Assembly (NCBI GenBank): GCA_963662515.1
Contig: OY759675.1
Location: 1,922,001 to 1,986,000, forward strand
Reading direction: 5' to 3'
Source of the DNA: JAFGDI01 sp963662515
GTDB taxonomy: Bacteria > Planctomycetota > Phycisphaerae > Sedimentisphaerales > SM23-30
Length of the DNA stretch: 64,000 bases
Shown here: piece after piece, positions 26,501-34,595 of the stretch
Layout: each line of letters opens with the position of its first letter
Numbering within the stretch: the first letter of the stretch is position 1
Translations under genes and position numbers: made by a program
Notes under the pieces: model-generated
The model's database searches: none
What the model was told of the DNA's origin: nothing
What the model saw: the letters and a program-made list of their open reading frames with translations, nothing else

Positions 26501-28346
26501 TATAATAGATTTTCATGCCGCAATTATTGCAGGTAAATTCCAGCTGGAAACAGTTTCCTTCTCGATCGGTAAGATACAGATCTGATGCTTTCTTGTCAGT
26601 GTTTTTCCCTGGACAGATACCCAGTTCATGACGAAGGCAGTAGCGAGTTTGCATTACTTGCCTGTTGTCCATATCAAGCCCTGATTCCGCTGCCGGTTCT
26701 ATGGTATTTACACCATGTTTATGATAAAAATCTTTCGCATGTTTATTAAAAACATTGGCTGAGAAATCAAGATCTATGATCGGATAGCTGACCTTGTTAT
26801 CAAGTCTGAGCTTATTCTTTTTGCGATTATCAAGATAATAGCTTTGGCGAGCGGCCATCATCTTATCACATAAGTCTCTTCTGAGCTGGTTAACTACTGA
26901 AACCGGCAGAAACCAAGTCTTTTGAGTATTTATCTCAACGCCAATGCAATTGAAAATGGTATTACCAAACTTTGCCAGTTGCTCAGCAGTTTTTTCGCGA
27001 GCATCCTGCTTTTTAGCCTCTTCTAAATCATAATGTAATTCAACACATGCACTTATGCTGTTTTCATCGACACCTGTCAGCTGCAAACCGCCTTCTGTAT
27101 CATCCAGCATAAGCTTAAGGTCAATTCTTCTTATAGCCGGTAATTTTTCTAGTACCTTATTAAAGTCATGATCGGCATTTCTGTATATCTCTGTGCCAAC
27201 TTTCATGTACTCTGTAGTGAGTGGTGTTATCTTATTACCATCAACCCGATTGATCTGTGTTCCCTGTAAGATGCGGCGGTCATCAAGAAAACATATTCCA
27301 TCACCATTATGCAGTTCAACTTTACCGTCAACTATAAAGGCAGAATCACTAACCGATCTTATTTTACCTATATATTCGCCGGTAGCCTTGGGTGTGTCAA
27401 CAGAGCCAACATTTATCTGCTGGCCGGTAATATTGTAATTGGTAAATCCGCGACTGAAGGTTTTTGACGGGTCAGGTTCAAATTCAAGCTTGGCTTTCCC
27501 CGATGATGCTCTGATCAGCGATTGCTTATTGACTATTTGTTCGAGCTTATTATTATAATATCCGACTACATTGGCAACATAGCTGGCAGCTTTTAAGCGT
27601 CCTTCGATCTTGAACGAGCTTATGCCTGCATCAACTAATTGGGCAAGGTAGTCAGACAGATTCAGATCTTTTATGCTTAGCAGATATTTATCTTTTATTA
27701 TTACCTTACCCTCTTCGTCGCTCAGGGTATATAATTTTCGACAGGGCTGAGCGCAGCAGCCTTTATTGCCGCTCCGGCCGCCTAAGGCATAGCTCATATA
27801 GCAGCGACCACTCATACTTACACAAAGAGCTCCGTGGATAAAGCATTCAAGCTCTATTTCAGGAGCAGCCTGACGGATAGCTTTAATTTGGTCCAATGAT
27901 AATTCCCTGGCTAGTATAACTCGTGTAAAGCCAATGTCTTGCAGAAACTTCACCTTTTCTGGTGTGTCATTATGCATTTGGGTACTGGCTATTACAGGAA
28001 CATCAGGCCAGTCAAGCTCAAGTAAGCCCATATCCTGAATTATGATACCGTCAATCCCAATACTCGATAATTGCCAGATAAGACGACCAGCGTCAACCAG
28101 TTCATCATCATTGAGAATTGTATTCAACGCTGCATAGACCCGGCAGTTAAACTGATGAGCATAGGTGATTATCTCTTTAATATCAGCCAGAGAGTTCCCG
28201 GCAGCCTGTCGAGCACTGAAATTTGTGGCCCCTATATAAACAGCGTCTGCACCGCATGTTATTGCTGCTATAGCCGCTGCCTTATCCTTGGCCGGAGCCA
28301 GTAATTCGATAGTTCTTTGTGATGGTATTATTGTGGGTGTAATCAT
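26493..28346 (-). CDS. Peptidase U32 family protein (YhbU/RlhA-like)
   Basis: A 617-residue protein of the U32 collagenase-like group. Residues 12-330 form the TIM-barrel core: ELLAPAKDKAAAIAAI, GADAVYIG, YAALNT, ASTQMHN and ECFIHGALC. The U32 signature with its Fe-S-type cysteines is C168, C175, C182, C197/C198 and C202 (HGALCVSMSGRCY, GCCAQPCR). The middle (about 370-490) resembles the DUF3656 insert. The C-terminus adds a CLRHELGICPG segment and a CxxC (FTCNNCGMK), which may bind metal. Several U32 proteins modify tRNA or rRNA rather than cut collagen, for example RlhA for 23S rRNA C2501 hydroxylation, so an RNA-modification role is more likely than proteolysis. It lies 3 bp after the lipoprotein hydrolase stop, in reverse. 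Confidence 0.88.
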   Translation of the reverse strand: MITPTIIPSQRTIELLAPAKDKAAAIAAITCGADAVYIGATNFSARQAAGNSLADIKEIITYAHQFNCRVYAALNTILNDDELVDAGRLIWQLSSIGIDGIIIQDMGLLELDWPDVPVIASTQMHNDTPEKVKFLQDIGFTRVILARELSLDQIKAIRQAAPEIELECFIHGALCVSMSGRCYMSYALGGRSGNKGCCAQPCRKLYTLSDEEGKVIIKDKYLLSIKDLNLSDYLAQLVDAGISSFKIEGRLKAASYVANVVGYYNNKLEQIVNKQSLIRASSGKAKLEFEPDPSKTFSRGFTNYNITGQQINVGSVDTPKATGEYIGKIRSVSDSAFIVDGKVELHNGDGICFLDDRRILQGTQINRVDGNKITPLTTEYMKVGTEIYRNADHDFNKVLEKLPAIRRIDLKLMLDDTEGGLQLTGVDENSISACVELHYDLEEAKKQDAREKTAEQLAKFGNTIFNCIGVEINTQKTWFLPVSVVNQLRRDLCDKMMAARQSYYLDNRKKNKLRLDNKVSYPIIDLDFSANVFNKHAKDFYHKHGVNTIEPAAESGLDMDNRQVMQTRYCLRHELGICPGKNTDKKASDLYLTDREGNCFQLEFTCNNCGMKIYYKN

Positions 28347-28349
28347 GTA

Positions 28350-29213
28350 CTATTTGTATATCTCTGCTATATTTTCCAGTTGTTTATTGAATTTACTGCT
28401 TTCGGTAAGCATAATAAAATGTCCTGAGTTCGGTATTATAGTACATTTCTTGTAATTTGGGAATACACTGGCATTGGCCTGTTCGTTAGTAGGCCATAGG
28501 TCAGCATTGATAAAATAGGTCGGCTTATTCATGTTCTGGGCAGCACTTTTGACATCGCCTTTAATGTAGGCATTAAAGTAGTGTTCTATAGTGTTAAGGG
28601 CAATAGCCGGGTCGGCTTTTGCCATTTTGTCGATTATTTTTTGCTTTAATGCCGGATCATCGTTGGCATGGAACATAGGGGCAACAAAATCATTTACCCC
28701 TGCAGCGAAGTCATTTGCAAACATGCTGAGGTATTGTTGCGACATTTCCTGTGTTATTTCCATTGTCACATCGTTTAGCGTGTCAACTGCTACTATAGCC
28801 GCAATGCGGTCATCTAGTTGGCCTGCTTTCAGAATTACCAGACCCGCCATGGAATGACCTACCAGAATTATCTTTTTGCAATTCAGATCAGCCATTACCG
28901 CCTGAACATCTCTGGCATAGGCCTCAAAGGTATAATCCGTTCTTGTTCGACCAGATAGACCATGACCGGCAAGATCAACCGTAACTACCTGGAATTTATT
29001 CCGAAAATAATTTACCTGCTCATTCCAATATCTGCCATCGCAGCTCCACCCATGGACAAATACTAGTGCCGTAGGCCCTGAACCATTGATATTGTAATAT
29101 ATAGGGACATTATCAAATGAGTGTACGATCTTACTATATTTTTGTAACTCTTTTTGACAGCCGCCAGCTAAGTATAGCAAGCAAATTATAAGTAAGGAGA
29201 GTGTTCTTTTCAT
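28350..29213 (-). CDS. Alpha/beta hydrolase lipoprotein
   Basis: A 287-residue protein with a lipoprotein signal (LYLAGGC, Cys19). The hydrolase core has the oxyanion region FVHGWSCDGRYWNEQ (52-66), nucleophile Ser121 in GHSMAG and catalytic His265 in NSGHFIML; an acid residue should lie near ADLWPTN (about 237-243). It is probably an envelope-anchored esterase or related hydrolase facing the periplasm. The substrate is unknown. It lies 3 bp from the U32 gene start and 89 bp from the methyltransferase, with a terminator between. Confidence 0.85.
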   Translation of the reverse strand: MKRTLSLLIICLLYLAGGCQKELQKYSKIVHSFDNVPIYYNINGSGPTALVFVHGWSCDGRYWNEQVNYFRNKFQVVTVDLAGHGLSGRTRTDYTFEAYARDVQAVMADLNCKKIILVGHSMAGLVILKAGQLDDRIAAIVAVDTLNDVTMEITQEMSQQYLSMFANDFAAGVNDFVAPMFHANDDPALKQKIIDKMAKADPAIALNTIEHYFNAYIKGDVKSAAQNMNKPTYFINADLWPTNEQANASVFPNYKKCTIIPNSGHFIMLTESSKFNKQLENIAEIYK

Positions 29214-29244
29214 TATAAATCACTTATTTTAAGGGAATTAATAT

Positions 29245-29285
29245 AAAAGTATGGTGAACAAGGCTTAAAACTGGTTCACCATACT
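29245..29285 (-). terminator. Intrinsic terminator after the methyltransferase gene
   Basis: A perfect 12-bp dyad, AGTATGGTGAAC (29248-29259) and GTTCACCATACT (29274-29285). On the minus strand it is followed by TTTTATATTAATT. It lies 18 bp beyond the stop of the methyltransferase gene and separates it from the hydrolase gene. Confidence 0.75.
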
Positions 29286-29302
29286 ATCAAAATTATAGGA
29301 AT

Positions 29303-30082
29303 TTATTTCCTGCCAATAATTAACATTTCAAAATCGTCAATACTAAGCTTATTGTCCCTGCTGAAAGCGCCAAGTTTCGCTCCATAGATATCAATTTCAT
29401 TAATACCAAGGGTCTTAAGCTGCCAGGTAATTTCACTGGGCACATAGTACCTCTCATTGCAATTAAGTACTTTTTCCTGACCGCTGTCATCGGTTACTTT
29501 GATATTGTTTGTTTCCCTTAATGTCATCAGGTCAAAACTTAGATCGTCATAAATGGCACTAACTCCTTTGGACTTGCTACTATTTATGGCATTATCATAA
29601 AACTCTTTGACTGAATGATATAGGGGAAATAACCCATTCAGGCATGTAAATATAAACTTGCCGCCGGGAATTAGTGATTTAACTGCGTTTCCGAGAATAG
29701 CATAGTTCATCTCATCTGATTCCATCAGACAGAAGCCGCCTTCGCAAAGCATTATTGCCAGATCGAATTCCTGATTAAACTGAAGCTCTCTGGCATCGCC
29801 ATGCAAAAAGGAAACTTGCAAATTGAGCTCTTTCGCCTTTTTTCTGGCTTTAGACAGCATGCATTCAGACAAATCAATTCCTGTTATATTATGGTAACCT
29901 CTTTGGGCCAGTTCCAGCGAATGCCTGCCTGTCCCGCAGCCAATATCAATGATCCTGGCCTCTTTACAGAAATCAATTTCCCTTTCGATGAAATCACACT
30001 CGCCCTTTGTGCCATGGGTGAAAGGTTGTCCCTCATAATTATTGGCAAAATTCTTAAATAGTTCTTCATACCATGCTTTCAT
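29303..30082 (-). CDS. Class I SAM-dependent methyltransferase
   Basis: The start MKAWYEELFKNF has AAAGGA about 7 bp upstream. A frame-open start 24 bp earlier would place that ribosome site inside the gene. The 259-residue product has SAM motif I DIGCGTGRH (46-54), an acidic residue in ITGIDLSE, FLHGDARELQF, and motif IV DLAIMLCEGGFCLM. Such methyltransferases act on small molecules. CEGGF and FTCLNGL are typical of UbiE-like groups, but the substrate is not predictable. It forms a single-gene unit upstream of the terminator. Confidence 0.85.
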   Translation of the reverse strand: MKAWYEELFKNFANNYEGQPFTHGTKGECDFIEREIDFCKEARIIDIGCGTGRHSLELAQRGYHNITGIDLSECMLSKARKKAKELNLQVSFLHGDARELQFNQEFDLAIMLCEGGFCLMESDEMNYAILGNAVKSLIPGGKFIFTCLNGLFPLYHSVKEFYDNAINSSKSKGVSAIYDDLSFDLMTLRETNNIKVTDDSGQEKVLNCNERYYVPSEITWQLKTLGINEIDIYGAKLGAFSRDNKLSIDDFEMLIIGRK

Positions 30083-30176
30083 GATATTTCCTTTATAAAA
30101 CCGCAAATATATATTGCGTTATGTTGTTGTGAAACAAGTAATTACATATAAATCCTCCAGTTGGTCCAATGTTGGT

Positions 30177-30196
30177 GCGCACAGACATCTGTGCGC
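30177..30196. repeat. GC-rich perfect inverted repeat
   Basis: GCGCACAGA (30177-30185) and TCTGTGCGC (30188-30196) form a near-seamless dyad, followed by TTTT on the plus strand. Both flanking genes run on the minus strand and no T-run lies on that side. A terminator of an unseen plus-strand transcript or a protein site are both possible. Confidence 0.4.
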
Positions 30197-30355
30197 TTTT
30201 ACGCATCTGTCCTTTTAGTAAGTTTCATATAAAACCTCAAGTCTGATTATATCATACTTTTGTAATAAATCTGTTCGGAGCTATGCAATAATTACACCTC
30301 CGTCAGTTTATTATAGATATAACAGATACTAAGAAAAGAATAATTTACTGACAAA

Positions 30356-31171
30356 TCAGATTTCTTCCCAGATAGTGATTAATTGGCTGGTCAGCTTATG
30401 TTGTTCTATGAGCTTCCTTTTTCGCCACTGTAAGTGTCTGCCGTTGTATTCCAGCGTGCCTTGTTGTGTATTATGGTTGTTTGTATCGGTTAATAATATT
30501 TCTGGCAGAATATTGTTAGCCATTGCCCCTATATATCCTGCATTATCCAGATCAAAATATTCACCAACCTTATTGTTTGCTTCTATTATCATGCCGTCTG
30601 TATCAATAACTACTACAGCAACATCTAGTATTTCCAGCAGATCGTGAATTCTGGTCATTCCAGTGGATACATCCCAGAAATGTTGGGCGAGCTGATTATT
30701 TAGCTGAACTAGTTTCTCGTTCTGATTTCGAATTCGCTCAGCCATAAGGCTGTTTTCCATTTTTAAGCGATATTGATCCACAGCTATTTTTATGTCCAGT
30801 TTTAGTCTGTCATCGTCCCAGGGTTTACTGGCATATCTGAATATATGTCCTTTATTGATCGCATCAATTATAGTGTCAATCTCAGAGTAGCCGGTAAGTA
30901 TGATCCTGATAGTGTCTGGCCACTCTTGTTCGATAATTTGTAATAATTCAGTTCCAGACATTTCAGGCATAAGCTGATCAGTAAGCACTAATGCGAATCT
31001 TTCCTTGCCTAGCATAGCAATCGCATCGCTGGCCCTGGTGGCAGTGCGGATATCATAACCGCTATTTTTTAACAGTCTATGCAGGCTTCTTAATATTCGT
31101 TCATCATCATCAACGAGCAAAATACGGTTAAATTCAGGTGATATTTGATTTGTTTTAACGGCATTATTCAT
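30356..31171 (-). CDS. Response regulator with REC and PAS domains, no DNA-binding domain
   Basis: A 271-residue protein. The receiver domain (about 14-140) has the acidic pair in LLVDDDE (18-24), phospho-acceptor Asp65 in LTDQLMP, Thr in ILTGYSE and Lys in YASKPWDDDRL. The segment ending in a PAS fold (about 155-270) has VVVIDTDGMIIEANNKVGEYF. No HTH, GGDEF, EAL or HD-GYP output is present. It is the last gene of a three-gene unit, 4 bp after the histidine kinase. It may relay phosphate or act by protein-protein contact. Confidence 0.87.
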   Translation of the reverse strand: MNNAVKTNQISPEFNRILLVDDDERILRSLHRLLKNSGYDIRTATRASDAIAMLGKERFALVLTDQLMPEMSGTELLQIIEQEWPDTIRIILTGYSEIDTIIDAINKGHIFRYASKPWDDDRLKLDIKIAVDQYRLKMENSLMAERIRNQNEKLVQLNNQLAQHFWDVSTGMTRIHDLLEILDVAVVVIDTDGMIIEANNKVGEYFDLDNAGYIGAMANNILPEILLTDTNNHNTQQGTLEYNGRHLQWRKRKLIEQHKLTSQLITIWEEI

Positions 31172-31175
31172 TAAA

Positions 31176-33260
31176 TTATTCCCCGGATTTAATAGGAGCA
31201 GGTTCTTCTACGGGTAGCATTATTTTGAAGGTAGTGCCTGAACCTTGTTTACTTTGAACGGTTATTTGGCCGCCATGAGCCTGAATGATCTTGTATGCCA
31301 GATTCAGGCCAAGGCCTGTGCCTTTGCCAATATCTTTGGTTGTGAAAAAAGGATCGAAGATCTTCGGCAGTGCCTCAGGTGCTATGCCGCAGCCATTATC
31401 GCTTATTTCTATATTTATCTGGTCGTTTTCAAAACCTGTCTTGATAGTAATAACAGCCGATTCACTTTTACCTTCCAGTGCATGTGAGGCATTAATCAAC
31501 ATGTTAAGAAAAACCTGACCAAGCTGGCCGCCGTGACACTTAAGCAGGGGGAGTGTGCCGTAATTTCGTTCGATCTTCGCCTTATACTTCAATTCATGCC
31601 AGGCTACGCTTATGGTCTTATCAAGTATTATGTTTATATCTTCTTCGCAGGCATTTGGACGGTCAATATGAGAAAACTCTTTAAGGTCAGTTACAATGTT
31701 ACAAATCCGCTCAACACCATCGACCGAATCTTTAATTATCTTTTCTGTTTCAGTGATTATATAATCAATATCAATTGTATTTCTCAGTGCTACAACTTCG
31801 GCCATTATTTCATTGTAAGTGGACTGGTCTGGTTTTTCCTTAATAAGTCTGTCGTAACCTTCCAGTAACATTATTATCTCTTTGGCATAAGTGCGAAAAG
31901 TACACAAATTACTTTTGATAAAGCCGATCGGATTATTAATCTCATGGGCAATTCCTGCTGCCAGTTGACCAACAGAGGCCATTTTTTCAGATTGCAATAA
32001 TTGTCCCTGAGTTTCTTTAAGGTTTGCCAGTGCGTTTTGCAGGTCAGTTGTGCGGGCATCAACCAGTTTTTCCAGATTCTGACTGTAATTTTCTATATCC
32101 TGTTTGGCAAATAACAGTAATTCCTGCATTTTCTTTTGCTCTGAGATATCAGTAAATGCCTCAAGAATTACTTTTTCCCCTTCAAGTTCAAGTGGGATAG
32201 CTGTTTTGATAACTGGTATTTTTTCACCTTTGCTATTTATGATATATTTTTCTGATCGACTCATAGTCTGGTGAAGGTCAAACACGGGACATAATCTGTT
32301 TTGTGATGGACAAATATATTCATGACATATTTTGCCGTAAATCTCGTTATAATTTCTCCCAATTATTTGCTCTGCTGCTTTGTTGATCTTTATTATTTGT
32401 TTTTGTTTGTTAACTACAAATATACCAAAAGGGAGATTCTCCAGAATAGTATTAACAGTATGACTGGCCTGTTTTTGTTGTTTCAGTATTGACGCGATCC
32501 TGATCACTATTAATATAGCAAGTATTATTACCAGACTATTTGAAATGATATTTAAGATAACAAGAGTACTAACTGCTCTATTATCAGTTTTAGTTATTTC
32601 CTCTTGAGACTTATTATTTGCTATTTTTATATCATAATAGATCTTATTGGCTATTTCACGCGAACGGTACAGATTTGCTTCCATCTGCTTATAGTTGTGA
32701 AGAATGGCAAAATCATTTTCTTTTGATCCTGTAGCTGCATTATCAACTTCTAGCAGTAAATGCAGCGTTTGTTGGGTCAGGTTTTTTACTTCATTCAGTC
32801 GTGGGTTAAGTTCTATAGACTCAACATTGATATTATCTTTGTCTTCATTGACATAGTGTATATCTTGAACAAATTCATCTTTATCATAAAAATTGACTGG
32901 TTGTGTATCTGTGAAAGTTCCACCTTTTTCGATTATTTCTAAAACCCTAATACATATATCAGCGGAACTGACCACTTTATCCTTAAGTAGATCAAGTTGG
33001 CGGTTATTGCGTGAAAGGATCATGCCGCGATAATTCGATTCTATAGACAGAAGCTCACGCTGGATTATATCGGCTAGTATCCTTTTCTGATCTCGGTTGA
33101 TTATCTTTTCTCTGGCAGGTTTTCTATAATATTCATTATAGTAATATTCACTATAGGTTGTAAATACCGTGGACAAAATTATAATCATTGTATGAAAAAG
33201 GATAAGTCTTACTATCTTTTCCGAAGAGTATTCTTTAATTATACGAAATAGTCTTTCCAT
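31176..33260 (-). CDS. Membrane sensor histidine kinase with PAS domain
   Basis: A 694-residue kinase. The first helix is at about 19-38, a periplasmic sensor region at about 39-230, and the second helix at about 231-255. A PAS domain (about 268-375) holds C312, C317 and C324 in KICHEYICPSQNRLC. A coiled-coil (about 378-425) leads to HisKA with His439 in GQLAAGIAHEINNPIG. HATPase_c (about 540-690) has the ISDNGCGI, DPFFTTKDIGKGTGLGLNL boxes. The HEINNP box marks a DctB/NtrB-like family. The periplasmic part is about 190 residues and could dock the lipoprotein encoded upstream. It sits 4 bp from the regulator gene. Confidence 0.9.
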   Translation of the reverse strand: MERLFRIIKEYSSEKIVRLILFHTMIIILSTVFTTYSEYYYNEYYRKPAREKIINRDQKRILADIIQRELLSIESNYRGMILSRNNRQLDLLKDKVVSSADICIRVLEIIEKGGTFTDTQPVNFYDKDEFVQDIHYVNEDKDNINVESIELNPRLNEVKNLTQQTLHLLLEVDNAATGSKENDFAILHNYKQMEANLYRSREIANKIYYDIKIANNKSQEEITKTDNRAVSTLVILNIISNSLVIILAILIVIRIASILKQQKQASHTVNTILENLPFGIFVVNKQKQIIKINKAAEQIIGRNYNEIYGKICHEYICPSQNRLCPVFDLHQTMSRSEKYIINSKGEKIPVIKTAIPLELEGEKVILEAFTDISEQKKMQELLLFAKQDIENYSQNLEKLVDARTTDLQNALANLKETQGQLLQSEKMASVGQLAAGIAHEINNPIGFIKSNLCTFRTYAKEIIMLLEGYDRLIKEKPDQSTYNEIMAEVVALRNTIDIDYIITETEKIIKDSVDGVERICNIVTDLKEFSHIDRPNACEEDINIILDKTISVAWHELKYKAKIERNYGTLPLLKCHGGQLGQVFLNMLINASHALEGKSESAVITIKTGFENDQINIEISDNGCGIAPEALPKIFDPFFTTKDIGKGTGLGLNLAYKIIQAHGGQITVQSKQGSGTTFKIMLPVEEPAPIKSGE

Positions 33261-33308
33261 GCTTTATTTTGCTATCGAACTGATTATAGATAGATATTTG
33301 TTTATTTT

Positions 33309-34139
33309 TTATGGGAATAGTAAACCATATTTTCGCAGAATTTGCTGGCCATGCTCTGATAAGGTCATATCGATAATTTTATTTGCTATATCCCTGGATT
33401 CTGAACAGTTTAGCAGTCCGATAGCAAGATCCTGAGTCTGGCAATATTCACTGTCTATCTCAATTACATCCATAAAGTCTTTATTATCATCCCAGGTATA
33501 GACAGCGTACCAGTTGATCACTATGTCTGCTTGCTTATTTCTAATTGCTTTGACAAGGTCTTTAGAATCTGTGGTTAATGACATGGCATTTCTTACCACT
33601 TCTTTATATATCCCTTTTTTCTCTAATATTGTTCTGGTCTCTTTGCCAATACTGCCGCTGAGATCATTACCTATGACTACCGCATATTTTCTATTTGCCA
33701 GTTGGTTAAGGTCATTAGTCAGGTTCAATGGATTTCCTTTTTGCACCATTAATGCCGCCTTGTTCATCCCGATCCGTTCTCTTCGTATTATCAGATCAGG
33801 ATGTTTTTCCTTGATCTGGTCAAAATAATTCTCAGTGCCAGGCAGGTAAAGGTCACCTTTTTGATTCTCTAATATGGTTTTTAGCAAATCCCCTGAACCT
33901 CCTTTGATTATTGTGACTTTGCAATTCTCCATTCGTTCAATCTCTTTTGCAATTTCTGTTATTGGCTTTATCATAGTTATGCCGCAGTATATCAGGATCT
34001 CTGCTTGAGTTTGACTGTCTGTTTCGACCGCTTCCGACTTAGAAGGATTATTCCGATCACAGGAAGAATTAAGCAACATGCTCAGGACGATCATGATACA
34101 TAATATTAAACCCGTATAAATAGATTTCAAATTTTTCAT
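33309..34139 (-). CDS. ModA-like solute-binding lipoprotein (orphan, linked to kinase)
   Basis: A 276-residue periplasmic binding protein of the molybdate/tungstate or oxyanion type 2 group. It has a lipoprotein signal LLNSSC (Cys27), ILIYCGITMIKPI as the first strand, GGSGDLLKTI (phosphate-type anion loop) near 79-88, and MNKAALMVQKGNP in the usual ModA position. No permease or ATPase gene is near it. Instead it is the first gene of a unit with a histidine kinase and a response regulator. The likely role is to bind a ligand and signal to the kinase; the ligand is not known. Confidence 0.82.
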   Translation of the reverse strand: MKNLKSIYTGLILCIMIVLSMLLNSSCDRNNPSKSEAVETDSQTQAEILIYCGITMIKPITEIAKEIERMENCKVTIIKGGSGDLLKTILENQKGDLYLPGTENYFDQIKEKHPDLIIRRERIGMNKAALMVQKGNPLNLTNDLNQLANRKYAVVIGNDLSGSIGKETRTILEKKGIYKEVVRNAMSLTTDSKDLVKAIRNKQADIVINWYAVYTWDDNKDFMDVIEIDSEYCQTQDLAIGLLNCSESRDIANKIIDMTLSEHGQQILRKYGLLFP

Positions 34140-34482
34140 AGTTCTACCATTATATGTATTTATTACCCTGGTTATTAGTTAGCGGGAAAAATCATTCCCG
34201 GCATAATATATATCGGATAACGGACGCTGGTCTATATCTGTAAATATTTATTTAGATTAGTATTATGACGCAAATCATATGTTTGTAATTCAATTATAAC
34301 AGCAAAAGGTGCTAAGTAACTGAACTGCCGGTGTTTAAGATAATATAGTAAATATCGCCCTTGTTTAGTAATATTAAAAATACTATATCGGGACTTTGAT
34401 AAGTCTATTCAGTGCTCGATTATGGGACTTTTTGTATTTATTATTGCCAAAGAGCTTAATATGCTTATTAATATGGTGGTTG
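34140..34482. other. Upstream region of the ModA-like / kinase unit
   Basis: No gene is seen. A small perfect dyad CGGGAA-N6-TTCCCG (34183-34200) lies 44-61 bp upstream of the ModA-like start and may be a regulatory site or leader hairpin. TATAAT-like runs occur but without a well-placed -35, so no promoter is called. Confidence 0.4.
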
Positions 34483-34523
34483 AAAAAAAACGGACCAAAG
34501 GCATGTATGTCTCTGGTCCGTTT
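34483..34523 (-). terminator. Intrinsic terminator of the efflux operon
   Basis: AAACGGACCA (34488-34497) pairs perfectly with TGGTCCGTTT (34514-34523). On the minus strand the stem is followed by eight T. It lies about 75 bp past the RND transporter stop and closes the tetR-tolC-hlyD-RND unit. Confidence 0.85.
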
Positions 34524-34595
34524 CTAATAGTAATAGTTAGTTAGTGTTCTTCTGCTGTTTTGCCTGAATAAAGATTATCTTCAGGATTCATCTGT

